Source: Cumulibacter soli | GTDB taxonomy: Bacteria > Actinomycetota > Actinomycetes > Mycobacteriales > Antricoccaceae | Assembly (NCBI RefSeq): GCF_004382795.1 | Contig: NZ_SMSG01000001.1 | Location: 1-64,000, forward strand | DNA length: 64,000 bases | Reading direction: 5' to 3' | Shown: in pieces, positions 27,232 to 36,098 of the stretch | How the letters are laid out: the number at the start of each line of letters is the position of its first letter | Position numbering within the stretch: the stretch's first letter is position 1 | Made by a program: the position numbers and the translations under genes | The notes under the pieces: model-generated | Database searches by the model: none | Seen by the model: the letters and a program-made list of their open reading frames with translations, nothing else | What the model was told of the DNA's origin: nothing

Positions 27232-27250
27232 ACCCTCCTCCTCGGAGGGT
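27232..27250 (-). promoter_or_regulatory. Hairpin in the leader of the hydrolase gene
   Basis: ACCCTCC and GGAGGGT pair over a five-base loop, ending 10-15 bases before the start codon. The stem contains an anti-Shine-Dalgarno-like GGAGG. It may affect translation, but function is unproven. Confidence 0.35.
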
Positions 27251-27368
27251 ATTGGCGCTCCGCTTCGGAGCATATTGCAGAGCGCCGACTATGACGCGCG
27301 TCGCATTTCCTGCCATAGTCGGTGCCAGCAGCCCCGACTGCGGGGCCTCGATCCGAAGGGAAGTTCAC

Positions 27369-28913
27369 GTGTATCCAGGAGCGTACGTCGCAACAACTCC
27401 CGACAAACCGGCCCTGATCATGGCCGACACCGGTCGCACTTTGAGTTTCGCTGAGCTCGACGAACTGTCGATCCGACTCGCGAACGTGCTGCACGAGCAG
27501 GGATTACGGCGCGGCGATTCGTTGGCGTTGCTCTCCCCCAACGACCCGGTGTATTTCGTCGCGTACTGGGCGGCAATGCGCAGCGGTTTGATCATCACCG
27601 CCATCAACTACAACCTCAGCGCCGACGAAGCCGCCTATATCGTCAACGACTGCGGAGCTCGCGCGTTCATCGTGCACAGCGCCATGCCTGAACTCGCCGC
27701 ACAACTGGTTGAGCTCACCGACAAGGTCGAGTTGCGACTATCGGCGGACGGCCCGCTGCCGCAGCACACCGAACTCGACGTCGCCTTGGCGGGGGCGTCG
27801 GCAGAGCCGCTGCCCGAGCAGCCGATCGGCGGACGCATGCTCTACTCGTCTGGTACGACGGGCCGCCCGAAGGGCATCAAGGCACCGCTCGGCGAGTATC
27901 AGATCGGTGAGGTACAGGAGCCGCTGACGACGTTCTTCGCCGCCGCTTATGGAATGGACTCGAACACCGTCTACCTCAGCCCCGCGCCGATGTATCACTC
28001 GGCGCCGTACGGCTTCACTACGATGACCCAATCGCTTGGCGGCACCGCGATCGTCATGTCGAAGTTCGATCCGCAGAACGCGCTGCAATTCATCGAGCGG
28101 TTCTCGGTGACGCACAGCCAGTGGGTCCCGACGATGTTCATCCGAATGCTGAAATTGCCAGACGACGTTCGCGCCAAGTACGACCTATCCAGCCACAGGG
28201 TGGCGATTCACGCCGCTGCCCCATGTCCGGTCGAGGTCAAGCAGCGGATGATCGAGTGGTGGGGTCCGATCCTGCACGAGTACTACGCGGCGACTGAAGC
28301 CGTCGGGGTAACGCTGATCGACTCACAGACGTGGCTGAGCAAGCCCGGCACGGTCGGCCAGTCGAAGCTCGGGCTGGTCCACATTTGCGATGACGAGGGT
28401 GACGAACTGCCGACCGGCGAGCGCGGCGTCATCTACTTCGAACGAGACGAGTTGCCCTTCAGCTATCACAATGCGCCGGAGAAGACGGCTGAGGCGACGA
28501 ACCCGAAACACTCGAATTGGGGCACTACCGGCGATATCGGGTACCTCGATGAAGACGGCTTCTTGTTCTTGACCGATCGCAAGGCATTCATGATTATCTC
28601 CGGCGGCGTGAACATCTATCCGCAGGAGATCGAGAACGCGCTTGCCTTGCATCCGAAGGTGCTCGACATCGCCGTGATCGGGATTCCCGATGATGAGATG
28701 GGTGAGCAGGTGAAGGGCGTCGTCCAACCTGCTGAAGGCGTCCAGCCCGGACCCGAGTTAGAACGTGAACTGATCGACTTCCTGCGGGAGCGAATCGCGC
28801 ATTTCAAGGTGCCGCGCAGCATCGATTTCGTGACCGAATTGCCACGCACCCCCACCGGAAAGCTGGTCAAGGGCAAGGTGCGCGAAAGGTACCTCGCCGA
28901 TCAGGGCAAGTAA
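27369..28913 (+). CDS. AMP-forming acyl-CoA synthetase (FadD-like)
   Basis: Adenylate-forming ligase of about 514 residues that would activate a carboxylic acid to its CoA thioester with ATP. Motifs in order: YSSGTTGRPKGIK (ATP loop), HEYYAATEAVG, GDIGYLDEDGFLFLTDR, SGGVNIYPQEIE and the C-terminal PRTPTGKLVKGK with the catalytic Lys. GTG 27369 follows AAGGGAAG; upstream codons in the open frame have no support. It diverges from the hydrolase gene. The acid is not predictable from sequence. Confidence 0.92.
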   Translation: MYPGAYVATTPDKPALIMADTGRTLSFAELDELSIRLANVLHEQGLRRGDSLALLSPNDPVYFVAYWAAMRSGLIITAINYNLSADEAAYIVNDCGARAFIVHSAMPELAAQLVELTDKVELRLSADGPLPQHTELDVALAGASAEPLPEQPIGGRMLYSSGTTGRPKGIKAPLGEYQIGEVQEPLTTFFAAAYGMDSNTVYLSPAPMYHSAPYGFTTMTQSLGGTAIVMSKFDPQNALQFIERFSVTHSQWVPTMFIRMLKLPDDVRAKYDLSSHRVAIHAAAPCPVEVKQRMIEWWGPILHEYYAATEAVGVTLIDSQTWLSKPGTVGQSKLGLVHICDDEGDELPTGERGVIYFERDELPFSYHNAPEKTAEATNPKHSNWGTTGDIGYLDEDGFLFLTDRKAFMIISGGVNIYPQEIENALALHPKVLDIAVIGIPDDEMGEQVKGVVQPAEGVQPGPELERELIDFLRERIAHFKVPRSIDFVTELPRTPTGKLVKGKVRERYLADQGK

Positions 28914-29159
28914 GCGGAGCAGAGCGAGTAAGTCCGTCGACCACCATCAACGGCCAAGCGTGCCGAGCGGCGCGAACTCCGACCAGTTCGCGTTGCTCGG
29001 TGCCGACGGTCGCCATTCGAGCGCAGCGAGATCCCGGCGGCACGCAGTAGGTATACCTCAGCAATATTGGCGATTAGACCTGTCCACCGGAAACCAAGCC
29101 GCTAGCCTCGGCGTCGTAGCCGCACTATCATCGCAATTCATACCGAAGGGCAGCATGCC
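28914..29159. other. Intergenic stretch without recognised gene
   Basis: About 245 bases between the synthetase and the lipoprotein gene. No hairpin, repeat or conserved short frame was seen; it should hold the lipoprotein promoter. Confidence 0.5.
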
Positions 29160-29675
29160 ATGATGGCGCGTCGCATTCTTTCCGTCATTCCGTTACTCCC
29201 GGCCGTCGTCGCGCTCATCGGCGTCACTGGCTGCTCGAATAACGACACCGGTGGCGCGGGCGGCGGCTCCGGAGATCAGCAACAACCGGTCGCTGATGAG
29301 GTTGACGCGTGCAGCTCGTTGAGTGCCGACACCATCGATCAGCTCGGGCTGAGCCAGGACGACGCGATCGAGCTCACCGATCCGGACGAGCCGGGTTGCG
29401 AGTGGAAAGGCATCAACGCTGCCGACGGTGCGGATGCCGACATTCTGTTCTGGGTGCTGGAGCCTGGAAGCCACACAGACTCAGTCGGCAGTGTCACGAT
29501 CGCCGGGATCGAGGTGACGATCTGGCATATCGGCGATACGAGCGGGCGATACGTGGTCCCCTGCGGCGCCGATGAGCTCGTGCTGAATTACATCCAGAAC
29601 CACGGACCGCTCACGCCGACCGAAGCGCTGGATCTCGCCGCCGCAGATCTGATTGATGCCTACGGCTGCGCCTAG
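29160..29675 (+). CDS. DUF3558-family lipoprotein
   Basis: A 171-residue exported lipoprotein. The signal peptide ends in IGVTGC, with the lipid-bearing Cys at 25. A Gly/Gln linker leads to a DUF3558-like domain starting DACSSLSADTIDQLGL and containing GCEWKG, which is typical of small actinobacterial cell-surface lipoproteins of unknown function. The final Cys (AYGCA) probably pairs with an earlier one. It ends four bases into the convergent XRE gene. Confidence 0.8.
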   Translation: MMARRILSVIPLLPAVVALIGVTGCSNNDTGGAGGGSGDQQQPVADEVDACSSLSADTIDQLGLSQDDAIELTDPDEPGCEWKGINAADGADADILFWVLEPGSHTDSVGSVTIAGIEVTIWHIGDTSGRYVVPCGADELVLNYIQNHGPLTPTEALDLAAADLIDAYGCA

Positions 29676-30457
29676 TTCCCGCCAGTACTGAAGAACGCGC
29701 GCGTTGCGTCATCCGCCGGCAGGAACGTCTCCAGGTGAAGTCCCTCCAGCGCCACATCCCAGGCAGTACTCAACTGCGCCGCAACGCTGTACATGCGGAG
29801 GGTTTGACCGCCGACCTCGAGGTGCATGGCTAACACCGGTTCGCCGGTCGGTTCGGTCCGCGGGACCTCACCGCGCAGATCGGTGATCTCTCGCGCCAGT
29901 TCGCGGTGGCGCGGATCGCGTGATCGGGTGGCTCTGTTGAGCACCTGGTTATGCAGATGTGTCGCCCATTGGTCCAGATTCTGGATACGGCCAGCCAGAC
30001 CCGCCGGGTGCACACTGAGCCGTACGACGTTCACCGGCGGTTCCAGCAACTCTGGCGCACATCCAATCAGAAGCGCGTCGACGGCGGCATTGGCGTCCAC
30101 GAGCTCCCAATAGTCGTCTAGCAGCAGCGCGGGATAGGGCAGGTGGGCATCCAGCAGGTCGCGTAGTCCGGCCATGACCGCTGACAGCGAGGGATCATTG
30201 AGCGCGGTATCGGCGAACTTCGGCGCGTATCCAGCGGCGAGCAGCAATTGGTTGCGCTGCCGCAGCGGAACCTCGAGGTTCTCGGCGAGATGCAGAATCA
30301 TCTTCGGCGTCGGATGCGCCTTACCGGTCTCGACCCGGCTCAGATGGCGGGTCGAGACCGTCGTCAGGTTCGACAGATCCTGCTGACTCAGACGGCGACG
30401 CTCGCGCCATTCGCGAAGCATCATTCCAATATCCGGTGCTACGGCAGTTGCGCTCAT
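29672..30457 (-). CDS. XRE-family regulator with MmyB-like ligand domain
   Basis: A 261-residue regulator. Residues 10-65 form a Cro/CI helix-turn-helix (MLREWRERRRLSQQDLSNLTTVSTRHLSRVETGKAHP). The rest is an MmyB-like PAS-type domain, with LLLDDYWELVDANAAVDALL as its core strand, thought to bind a small ligand. It diverges from a SnoaL-like gene, and a perfect dyad lies at 30491-30509 between them, so it likely controls both. Family members often regulate a nearby dehydrogenase or monooxygenase-type gene. Confidence 0.9.
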   Translation of the reverse strand: MSATAVAPDIGMMLREWRERRRLSQQDLSNLTTVSTRHLSRVETGKAHPTPKMILHLAENLEVPLRQRNQLLLAAGYAPKFADTALNDPSLSAVMAGLRDLLDAHLPYPALLLDDYWELVDANAAVDALLIGCAPELLEPPVNVVRLSVHPAGLAGRIQNLDQWATHLHNQVLNRATRSRDPRHRELAREITDLRGEVPRTEPTGEPVLAMHLEVGGQTLRMYSVAAQLSTAWDVALEGLHLETFLPADDATRAFFSTGGN

Positions 30458-30490
30458 ACCCCAACCCTAGGCACCCGGTGGCGCCGTCAA

Positions 30491-30509
30491 CATGACCTGG
30501 TAGGTCATG
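30491..30509. promoter_or_regulatory. CATGACCT-GGT-AGGTCATG perfect dyad, candidate XRE operator
   Basis: Perfect 8-3-8 inverted repeat, 34 bases from the XRE start codon and 69 bases before the SnoaL-like gene. Position and symmetry make it the best candidate for the XRE regulator site. Confidence 0.7.
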
Positions 30510-30577
30510 GATTCGACGCGCCTTCGCCCACACAGTGGATGTCGTCAGCGATGAACAACCTTCGAACGGAGCACACC

Positions 30578-30928
30578 ATGACCACCACTGTCGATGCATA
30601 CCTCGCGAGCTGGAACGCGACCGGAGACGCACGTACCCAGCTGATTGCGCAACATTTCGCGCCCGGCGTTACCTACACCGACCCGATGGCCGAAGTCGCC
30701 GGGCACGACGGTCTCGACGCACTCATTGGCGCAGTTCAGGAGCAGTTCCCGGGATTCGTGTTCAGCCCGGTAGGCGAGGCCGACGCGCACCATCGGCAGC
30801 TGCGATTCAACTGGGGACTGGGCCCCGCCGGGGAGGAGCCCGTAGTCGTCGGCTTTGACGTCGTGGTGGTCGATGAGGACGGTCGGATTCGCGACGTCCG
30901 CGGCTTCCTGGACAAAGTCCCTGCCTGA
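30578..30928 (+). CDS. SnoaL-like (NTF2-fold) protein
   Basis: A 116-residue single-domain protein of the NTF2/SnoaL fold: MTTTVDAYLASWNATGDARTQ, the central FAPGVTYTDPMAEVAGHDGL, and the closing GFDVVVVDEDGRIRDVRGF are family features. Relatives are isomerases, hydrolases or binding proteins for small ligands. ATG 30578 follows ACGGAG. It is probably controlled by the divergent XRE regulator. A perfect 30-bp palindrome follows it as terminator. Confidence 0.82.
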   Translation: MTTTVDAYLASWNATGDARTQLIAQHFAPGVTYTDPMAEVAGHDGLDALIGAVQEQFPGFVFSPVGEADAHHRQLRFNWGLGPAGEEPVVVGFDVVVVDEDGRIRDVRGFLDKVPA

Positions 30929-30940
30929 AGCTTTGAGACC

Positions 30941-30970
30941 AGCGGCGACATCACCGGTGATGTCGCCGCT
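30941..30970 (+). terminator. Perfect 15-bp-arm palindromic terminator
   Basis: AGCGGCGACATCACC is followed directly by its reverse complement, making a 30-base palindrome 12 bases after the SnoaL-like stop. Only a short TTC follows, so it is a strong hairpin with weak T-run. Confidence 0.7.
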
Positions 30971-31037
30971 GTTCGCGTCTGGTAATTCGGCGATCGCGCA
31001 CCATAATCGTTTCAACGGGCTGACCTAGGAGGCCGCG

Positions 31038-32180
31038 GTGCGCGACGAAACGGCAAATCCCCTGCTGGCTGCGGCCTTCGACGCGATTGATGCGCAGATC
31101 GAAGTCGACGCCGACCTGCAGCTGATTCTGGATCAGACCGCCGGCATCCTCGGCTGCCGACTCGGCGTATGCGGGCCGGACGACGAACGCACTGCCGGCG
31201 GACCGAGCCGGGGTTCCCCGGCCGCCGCCGGGCGTACGACGCACGCGGTCCCCGGCGTCGGCGAGGTCTGGCTTGAGAATGCCGCAGGCCTGTCCGAGCG
31301 GGATGCTCGCCGAGTCGCACAGCGCCTCGGGATCGCCGCTAAGTTCGATCGACTCCGCCGCCGCAGTGCTGGGGAGTTACCGCTGATGAGCGTCGTCGAC
31401 GAATCGCTATCGACGGAGATCCGCGGCTCCGTTCTGCGCCGTCTCGGCATGGAGCCCTCCAGCCTGGTCACGGTGTTCGCGCTGGTTGCGTGCCACGAGG
31501 ACGCAGCGGTGTTCGTCGCGCAGCTACGCACTCGCGCCACCAAAGTGCTGCACGCCGAGGATCGACAGTTCCATCTCGTCATGGCTACCGACCTCACCGA
31601 CTACGGCGCGATTGGCGTACCGGTGGGATCTCGGGCTGCCCACTCCGGCCCGGCGCACGCGATCAATGCACCCGCCGCGTGGCGGCAGGCGAAAATCGGG
31701 TTACGGTTCTGCCGACCGAGTCGCCATCCTTGCGGGCCCTATGCGCTGGAGGAAGCAACGTTGGTGGACGCCGATCAACTCGGCGGGTACGCCTTGTTCG
31801 CCGAAGTCGCGACACCTCAGCAGATACGGGAAGTCGAGGACGTACGGCGATTGAACCGCTTCGTCGACGAAACCGACGACGACGTACTGATTTGCCTGGA
31901 AGCCGTAGCGGCTACCGATTCCATTCGTAAGGCCGCACGCCACCTGCATCTGCACCACAACTCGGTGACCGACCGCATCCGCCGCGCCGAGCGCTACCTT
32001 GGCTATCGCTTCACCGCGCCGTACGGCCGGACGCGGCTTTTTCTCACGCTGGTGATGCGCAGGCTGCTGGAATCGGCAGACCTCGTCGAGGCCAGTAGCC
32101 AGTTGGCTACCAACCCCAGCCATTTGAACAGTGACCCTCATCACGGCCTGAGCGAGTCTGGAGGAAGTCACGGCGCGTGA
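31038..32180 (+). CDS. PucR-family transcriptional regulator
   Basis: A 380-residue regulator. The C-terminal 60 residues carry the PucR helix-turn-helix (SIRKAARHLHLHHNSVTDRIRRAERYLGYRF). The N-terminal region (ANPLLAAAFDAIDAQIEVDADLQ) and middle domain resemble sensor regions of this family. Start is GTG 31038 with AGGAGG six bases ahead. It is followed after 34 bp by a Baeyer-Villiger monooxygenase gene in the same direction, so it probably regulates or co-transcribes with it in response to a ketone or related compound. Confidence 0.85.
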   Translation: MRDETANPLLAAAFDAIDAQIEVDADLQLILDQTAGILGCRLGVCGPDDERTAGGPSRGSPAAAGRTTHAVPGVGEVWLENAAGLSERDARRVAQRLGIAAKFDRLRRRSAGELPLMSVVDESLSTEIRGSVLRRLGMEPSSLVTVFALVACHEDAAVFVAQLRTRATKVLHAEDRQFHLVMATDLTDYGAIGVPVGSRAAHSGPAHAINAPAAWRQAKIGLRFCRPSRHPCGPYALEEATLVDADQLGGYALFAEVATPQQIREVEDVRRLNRFVDETDDDVLICLEAVAATDSIRKAARHLHLHHNSVTDRIRRAERYLGYRFTAPYGRTRLFLTLVMRRLLESADLVEASSQLATNPSHLNSDPHHGLSESGGSHGA

Positions 32181-32214
32181 CTGGCACCACAGCCGACAGA
32201 GGGATGGGCGAACC

Positions 32215-33831
32215 ATGGCCACGGGAGACACTACAGACCACGACGTCATCGTGATTGGGGCCGGTTTCGCCGGCATGTACCTACTGCACCGTCTGCGCGA
32301 CGAGCAAGGACTCCGCGTCCAGGTCTACGAGCGCGGCAGCGGCGTCGGCGGCACCTGGTACTGGAACCGCTACCCCGGGGCACGCTGCGACGTCGAGTCG
32401 AAGTACTACTCCTACTCATTCGACTCCGAGTTGGAGCAAGAATGGGAATGGACCGAGCGCTTCCCCGCACAACCCGAACTACTCACCTACGCAAACCACG
32501 TCGCCGATCGATTCGACCTACGCAAGAACATCCAGTTCGATACTTCGGTCGAATCCGCCGTATTCGACGACGCAACGAACACGTGGTCGGTGACCCTGGC
32601 GGACGGAACCACCGCCACCGCGACCTACCTGGTCACTGCCGTCGGCTGCCTGTCGGCCTCGCAGATCCCACCGTTCGACGGAATCGACTCCTTCTCCGGT
32701 CCGACCTACCACACCGGTCGCTGGCCGCATGAGGGCGTGGATTTCAGTGGCAAGCGGGTGGGCATCATCGGCACCGGATCCTCCGGCATCCAGGCTATTC
32801 CGGTCATCGCCGAACAGGCTGCCCACCTCACCGTCTTCCAGCGCACCGCTAACTTCTCGCTCCCCTCGCGCAACCGACCGCTGAAGCCCGGCGAGCAGGA
32901 TGAATTCAAGGCCGACTACCCGAGCATTCGCGCGGCGCAGCGCATGGCCAGGGGCGGACAACCGGTGGCCGATCCGATCGGTAACGCACGCGAGATTGAC
33001 CCAGCGACCCGCGCCAAGACGATGGATGATGCATGGGCAGCGGGCGCCGTCGCATTCATGGGCGTATTCGCCGACACGATGCTCGATGAGGACGCCAATA
33101 AGGTCTCGGCAGAGTACGTGCACGACCGGATCCACGACATCGTCGAGGACCCAGACACCGCGGACCTGCTGTGTGCGAAGACCCACCCGATCGGCACCAA
33201 ACGGATTTGCCTGGATACCAACTATTTCCAGACCTACAACCGGGACAACGTCAAGTTGGTAGGCATCGCCGATACGCCGATCGAACGGATCACCGAGAAG
33301 GGGGTTCAGGTCAACGGAACCGAGTACGAGTTTGACGCGATCGTGTTTGCCACCGGCTTCGACGCGATGACCGGCCCGCTCAACCAGATCGACATCCAGG
33401 GCGTCGACGGGATCAAGTTGAAGGACGAGTGGGCCGCCGGGCCGCGCACCTATCTGGGTATCGCGTCTGCCGGCTTCCCGAACATGTTCATGGTGACGGC
33501 ACCGGGTAGCCCGTCCGTGCTGACGAACATGATTCCGACGATCGAGCAGCACGTCGACTGGATTACCGACTCAATTCAGTACAACCGCGAGCACGGAATT
33601 GCCCGTATCGAGGCGAAGCGTGACGAGCAGGATCAGTGGGTCCAGCACGTCAACGAGGTAGCGCACACGACGCTGTATCCAAAGGCGGCGTCCTGGTACA
33701 TGGGTGCGAACATTCCCGGAAAGCCGCGAGTGTTCATGCCGTACATCGGCGGGCTCAACGTGTACCGGGACATCTGTGACGACGTCGCAGCAGATGGATA
33801 CCGCGGATTCACCCTGAGCCCGGCCGCCTGA
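32215..33831 (+). CDS. Type I Baeyer-Villiger monooxygenase
   Basis: FAD/NADPH-dependent monooxygenase of 538 residues that inserts oxygen next to a ketone to give an ester or lactone. FAD-binding GAGFAG at 15-20, Baeyer-Villiger fingerprint FSGPTYHTGRWP at 160-171, NADPH-binding GTGSSG around 187, and an ATGFDAM segment near 380. The overall pattern (GVGGTWYWNRYPGARCDVES) is that of the cyclohexanone/phenylacetone group. A PucR regulator precedes it and an esterase gene follows a strong terminator, a common catabolic grouping. Confidence 0.94.
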   Translation: MATGDTTDHDVIVIGAGFAGMYLLHRLRDEQGLRVQVYERGSGVGGTWYWNRYPGARCDVESKYYSYSFDSELEQEWEWTERFPAQPELLTYANHVADRFDLRKNIQFDTSVESAVFDDATNTWSVTLADGTTATATYLVTAVGCLSASQIPPFDGIDSFSGPTYHTGRWPHEGVDFSGKRVGIIGTGSSGIQAIPVIAEQAAHLTVFQRTANFSLPSRNRPLKPGEQDEFKADYPSIRAAQRMARGGQPVADPIGNAREIDPATRAKTMDDAWAAGAVAFMGVFADTMLDEDANKVSAEYVHDRIHDIVEDPDTADLLCAKTHPIGTKRICLDTNYFQTYNRDNVKLVGIADTPIERITEKGVQVNGTEYEFDAIVFATGFDAMTGPLNQIDIQGVDGIKLKDEWAAGPRTYLGIASAGFPNMFMVTAPGSPSVLTNMIPTIEQHVDWITDSIQYNREHGIARIEAKRDEQDQWVQHVNEVAHTTLYPKAASWYMGANIPGKPRVFMPYIGGLNVYRDICDDVAADGYRGFTLSPAA

Positions 33832-33843
33832 GTGCGCGCTGGT

Positions 33844-33876
33844 ACACACGCGGAGGCGCTCGGCCTCCGCGTGTGT
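33844..33876 (+). terminator. Terminator between monooxygenase and esterase genes
   Basis: ACACACGCGGAGGC and its complement form a 14-bp stem with a five-base loop, 12 bases after the monooxygenase stop. It separates the two genes into distinct transcripts or attenuates the second. Confidence 0.75.
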
Positions 33877-33912
33877 CAGCACGCTCCCATGAATTCCTAG
33901 CCTTGAAGGAAA

Positions 33913-34902
33913 GTGAGCAACGTGAGCACTACTGACCAGCCGACGTCCACACGTCACCTCGTCGATCCCGAGACCCTGCCTGTCCTTGATGCATTCCCAC
34001 CGTTGAGCCTCTCGGCTGAGTCTCTGGCGTCGGTTCGCGAGATGATGGGCGCTCCGGTTCCAGACGCACCTGACCCGGCGGCGCTCTTCCCGGACGTCAC
34101 TGTCAGCGAGAAGCACATCCCCGGCGTAGACGGCGATCCGGACGTGCGCATCTTGCATTATGACCCCAAGTCGCGCACGACGCCGACGGCCGCCCTGGTA
34201 TGGATTCACGGTGGCGGTTATGTCATCGGAACCGCAGATTCCGACGAGATGCTATGTCGGCGGATCGCGACCGAGACGGGGGCTGTCGTCGTCTCGGTGG
34301 ATTACCGTCTCGCCCCGGAAACAGTCGCACCGGGGTTGGTCCACGACTGCTATGCCGCCCTGGCATGGGTCCATCGGAACGCCGATGAATTGGGCGTCGA
34401 TCCCGCCCAGGTCGCAGTGGGCGGCGCGAGCGCCGGTGGCGGCCTGGCTGCCACGTTGTCGATCTTGGCTCGCGATAAGGGCGAGTATCCGGTCGCGTTC
34501 CAGTTCCTGATTTACCCCATGCTCGACGATCGCACCTCAAGCAGCGTGCCCGCGCACGCGTACGCGGGTGAGTACATCTGGACACCGAGCGACAACCGAT
34601 TCGGCTGGGCGTCGATTCTGGGACACGAGCCCGGCGGGGACGGCGTATCTGCGCACACCGCCGCGGCCCGGGTGGAGTCAGTCGAGGGCCTGCCTCCCGC
34701 GTTCATCGCGGTCGGCGCCCTCGATCTGTTCCTAGAAGAGGATCTCGCGTATGCGACACGGCTGATCCGGGCGGGCATCCCCACGGAATTGCATGTGTAT
34801 CCAGGTGGATGGCACGCGTTCGACATGGTCGCCGATTCGCGGATCGGGCAGGCGTACGCTCGCGACTTCATGGCTGCGTTGAACCGACAGTTCAACGGTT
34901 AG
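33913..34902 (+). CDS. Alpha/beta hydrolase, hormone-sensitive-lipase family (IV) esterase
   Basis: A 329-residue cytosolic esterase. The oxyanion motif HGGG is at 99-102 (WIHGGGYVIG), the nucleophile elbow GASAG at 171-175 places the Ser at 173, and the Asp and His lie in the ALDLFLEED and GGWHAF segments. It probably hydrolyses the ester made by the neighbouring Baeyer-Villiger enzyme. GTG 33913 and GTG 33922 are both possible; AAGGA is only two bases before the first and eleven before the second. Confidence 0.88.
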   Translation: MSNVSTTDQPTSTRHLVDPETLPVLDAFPPLSLSAESLASVREMMGAPVPDAPDPAALFPDVTVSEKHIPGVDGDPDVRILHYDPKSRTTPTAALVWIHGGGYVIGTADSDEMLCRRIATETGAVVVSVDYRLAPETVAPGLVHDCYAALAWVHRNADELGVDPAQVAVGGASAGGGLAATLSILARDKGEYPVAFQFLIYPMLDDRTSSSVPAHAYAGEYIWTPSDNRFGWASILGHEPGGDGVSAHTAAARVESVEGLPPAFIAVGALDLFLEEDLAYATRLIRAGIPTELHVYPGGWHAFDMVADSRIGQAYARDFMAALNRQFNG

Positions 34903-35525
34903 GCCTCGGTCGCCCGGTCGATACCCAACGTCGCGATGAGGTCTTCGTGCAATTCGAACCAGACGCGATGACACGAGTCGATATTTGTTCCGTCAACCCA
35001 ACGCAGCCCGCCGGCCATCGCTTTGGCCAGCGCGGCATCGAAACGGAGGTCGTAGCCGGAAAATCTCGGTAGTGCGTCGACGAGCCGCCCGATGAGCACC
35101 CGAAGTTCTGCGCTGAGTTCTCCTAGCTCATAAAGAATTCCCGTGTCACGCGCGATGTCCACGTGCACATTCGGCGCCAGCGGATCGTCGTGCGTCGGGG
35201 CGAGTTGCCAGTCCGACACCGCACGCACCAGACGGCCGTTCAATGGCAGGAAATCTCGATACGCGGACGCGACCGCTGCGGTTGCTCCAGCCTGATTCCG
35301 TTCCGCGGCAAGCCTGCGTTCATTCTCGGCCCGTCCCGCAGTGGTCAACGACCATCCATCGAGATCGGCGAACGCGGAGCGTTGAACCCACCCGACGTTC
35401 TCGGCAGCGTCAAGCGCAGCAATCGCCACGTCAACATCGACCGCTGCTCGTTCGGCAGTGGCAGCGGCATCCGCGAACCCGAGCAGCCGCACTGCATGTA
35501 GGACCTCCACGCCGGCAGTCGTCAC
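34899..35525 (-). CDS. Winged-helix-like regulator of unknown role
   Basis: About 208 residues. Residues 5-70 look like a winged helix (VEVLHAVRLLGFADAAATAERAAVDVDVAIAAL...WSLTTAGRAENERRL), as in MarR/PadR-like N-termini. The remainder is helical and unrecognised. GTG 35525 lies in a GTGA overlap with the preceding gene and has AGGAGG four bases before; the open frame extends further only over that gene. It forms a two-gene operon with the HTH protein upstream, under the 29-bp dyad. Confidence 0.65.
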   Translation of the reverse strand: MTTAGVEVLHAVRLLGFADAAATAERAAVDVDVAIAALDAAENVGWVQRSAFADLDGWSLTTAGRAENERRLAAERNQAGATAAVASAYRDFLPLNGRLVRAVSDWQLAPTHDDPLAPNVHVDIARDTGILYELGELSAELRVLIGRLVDALPRFSGYDLRFDAALAKAMAGGLRWVDGTNIDSCHRVWFELHEDLIATLGIDRATEA

Positions 35526-35923
35526 CTCTCCTCCTGGCGTGCGGTGAGGCGTGCGACGTATTGCTGGCACGCCTGCGGCGAGCGAAACCCCATCGCGTCG
35601 GCGATCTGGCTCCAGGTCAGACCCGCACTGCGCGCGATGAACAGCAGTCCTGCCTCCGCTCCATCGACCTCGGCGCGTGCAGCCGGCAACAGTGTCAGCG
35701 TTGCCAACACATCATCCGGCGATAGGTCCCCCGCGCGCCACAGCGCAAATTGGGTCAGGTCGACGGCAGTGAGCGGTGCTGGCGCAGGTCGCCACGGACG
35801 CGCCTCAAGCTCATCGGCGCCGAGTGATTCCAGACGATTCCGCGCCGCGAACTCTCGCTCGGCCCGTTCTCTGTCCGCATTGCCGTCCGTATCCCATTTT
35901 GGCTCGCGACTCATACGGGCCAT
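35522..35923 (-). CDS. Small HTH DNA-binding protein of unknown role
   Basis: A 133-residue protein. The C-terminal 40 residues form a helix-turn-helix (AGLLFIARSAGLTWSQIADAMGFRSPQACQQYVARL), similar to sequence-specific binding domains of small actinobacterial proteins. The N-terminal 60 residues are charged (ERAEREFAARNRLESLGADELEARPW). Starts ATG 35923 or 35914. A conserved 29-bp dyad begins 11 bases upstream, and this protein is an obvious candidate to bind it and autoregulate. Confidence 0.7.
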   Translation of the reverse strand: MARMSREPKWDTDGNADRERAEREFAARNRLESLGADELEARPWRPAPAPLTAVDLTQFALWRAGDLSPDDVLATLTLLPAARAEVDGAEAGLLFIARSAGLTWSQIADAMGFRSPQACQQYVARLTARQEER

Positions 35924-35933
35924 CCTGGTCCCC

Positions 35934-35962
35934 TCAACATTCTATTGTCAATACTTTGTTGA
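35934..35962. promoter_or_regulatory. 29-bp dyad, copy A
   Basis: TCAACA-N3-TATTG-N-CAATA-N3-TGTTGA; both arms match at 11 of 14 positions. It lies just upstream of the HTH gene. The same pattern recurs at 47205-47233, 11 kb away, with only a few differences, so it is a conserved operator or promoter element and not chance symmetry. Confidence 0.75.
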
Positions 35963-36098
35963 CCACATCCCGATTCTTCCGCTGACCGAAGCCACCGCAC
36001 AGATTCGCACCGGCGACCCGCGCACATCGACCCCGCACACACCGACGGCGTGCACGTCAACGGCGGCGCCGGAACGGACCCGGCGCCACGAGCAGTTC

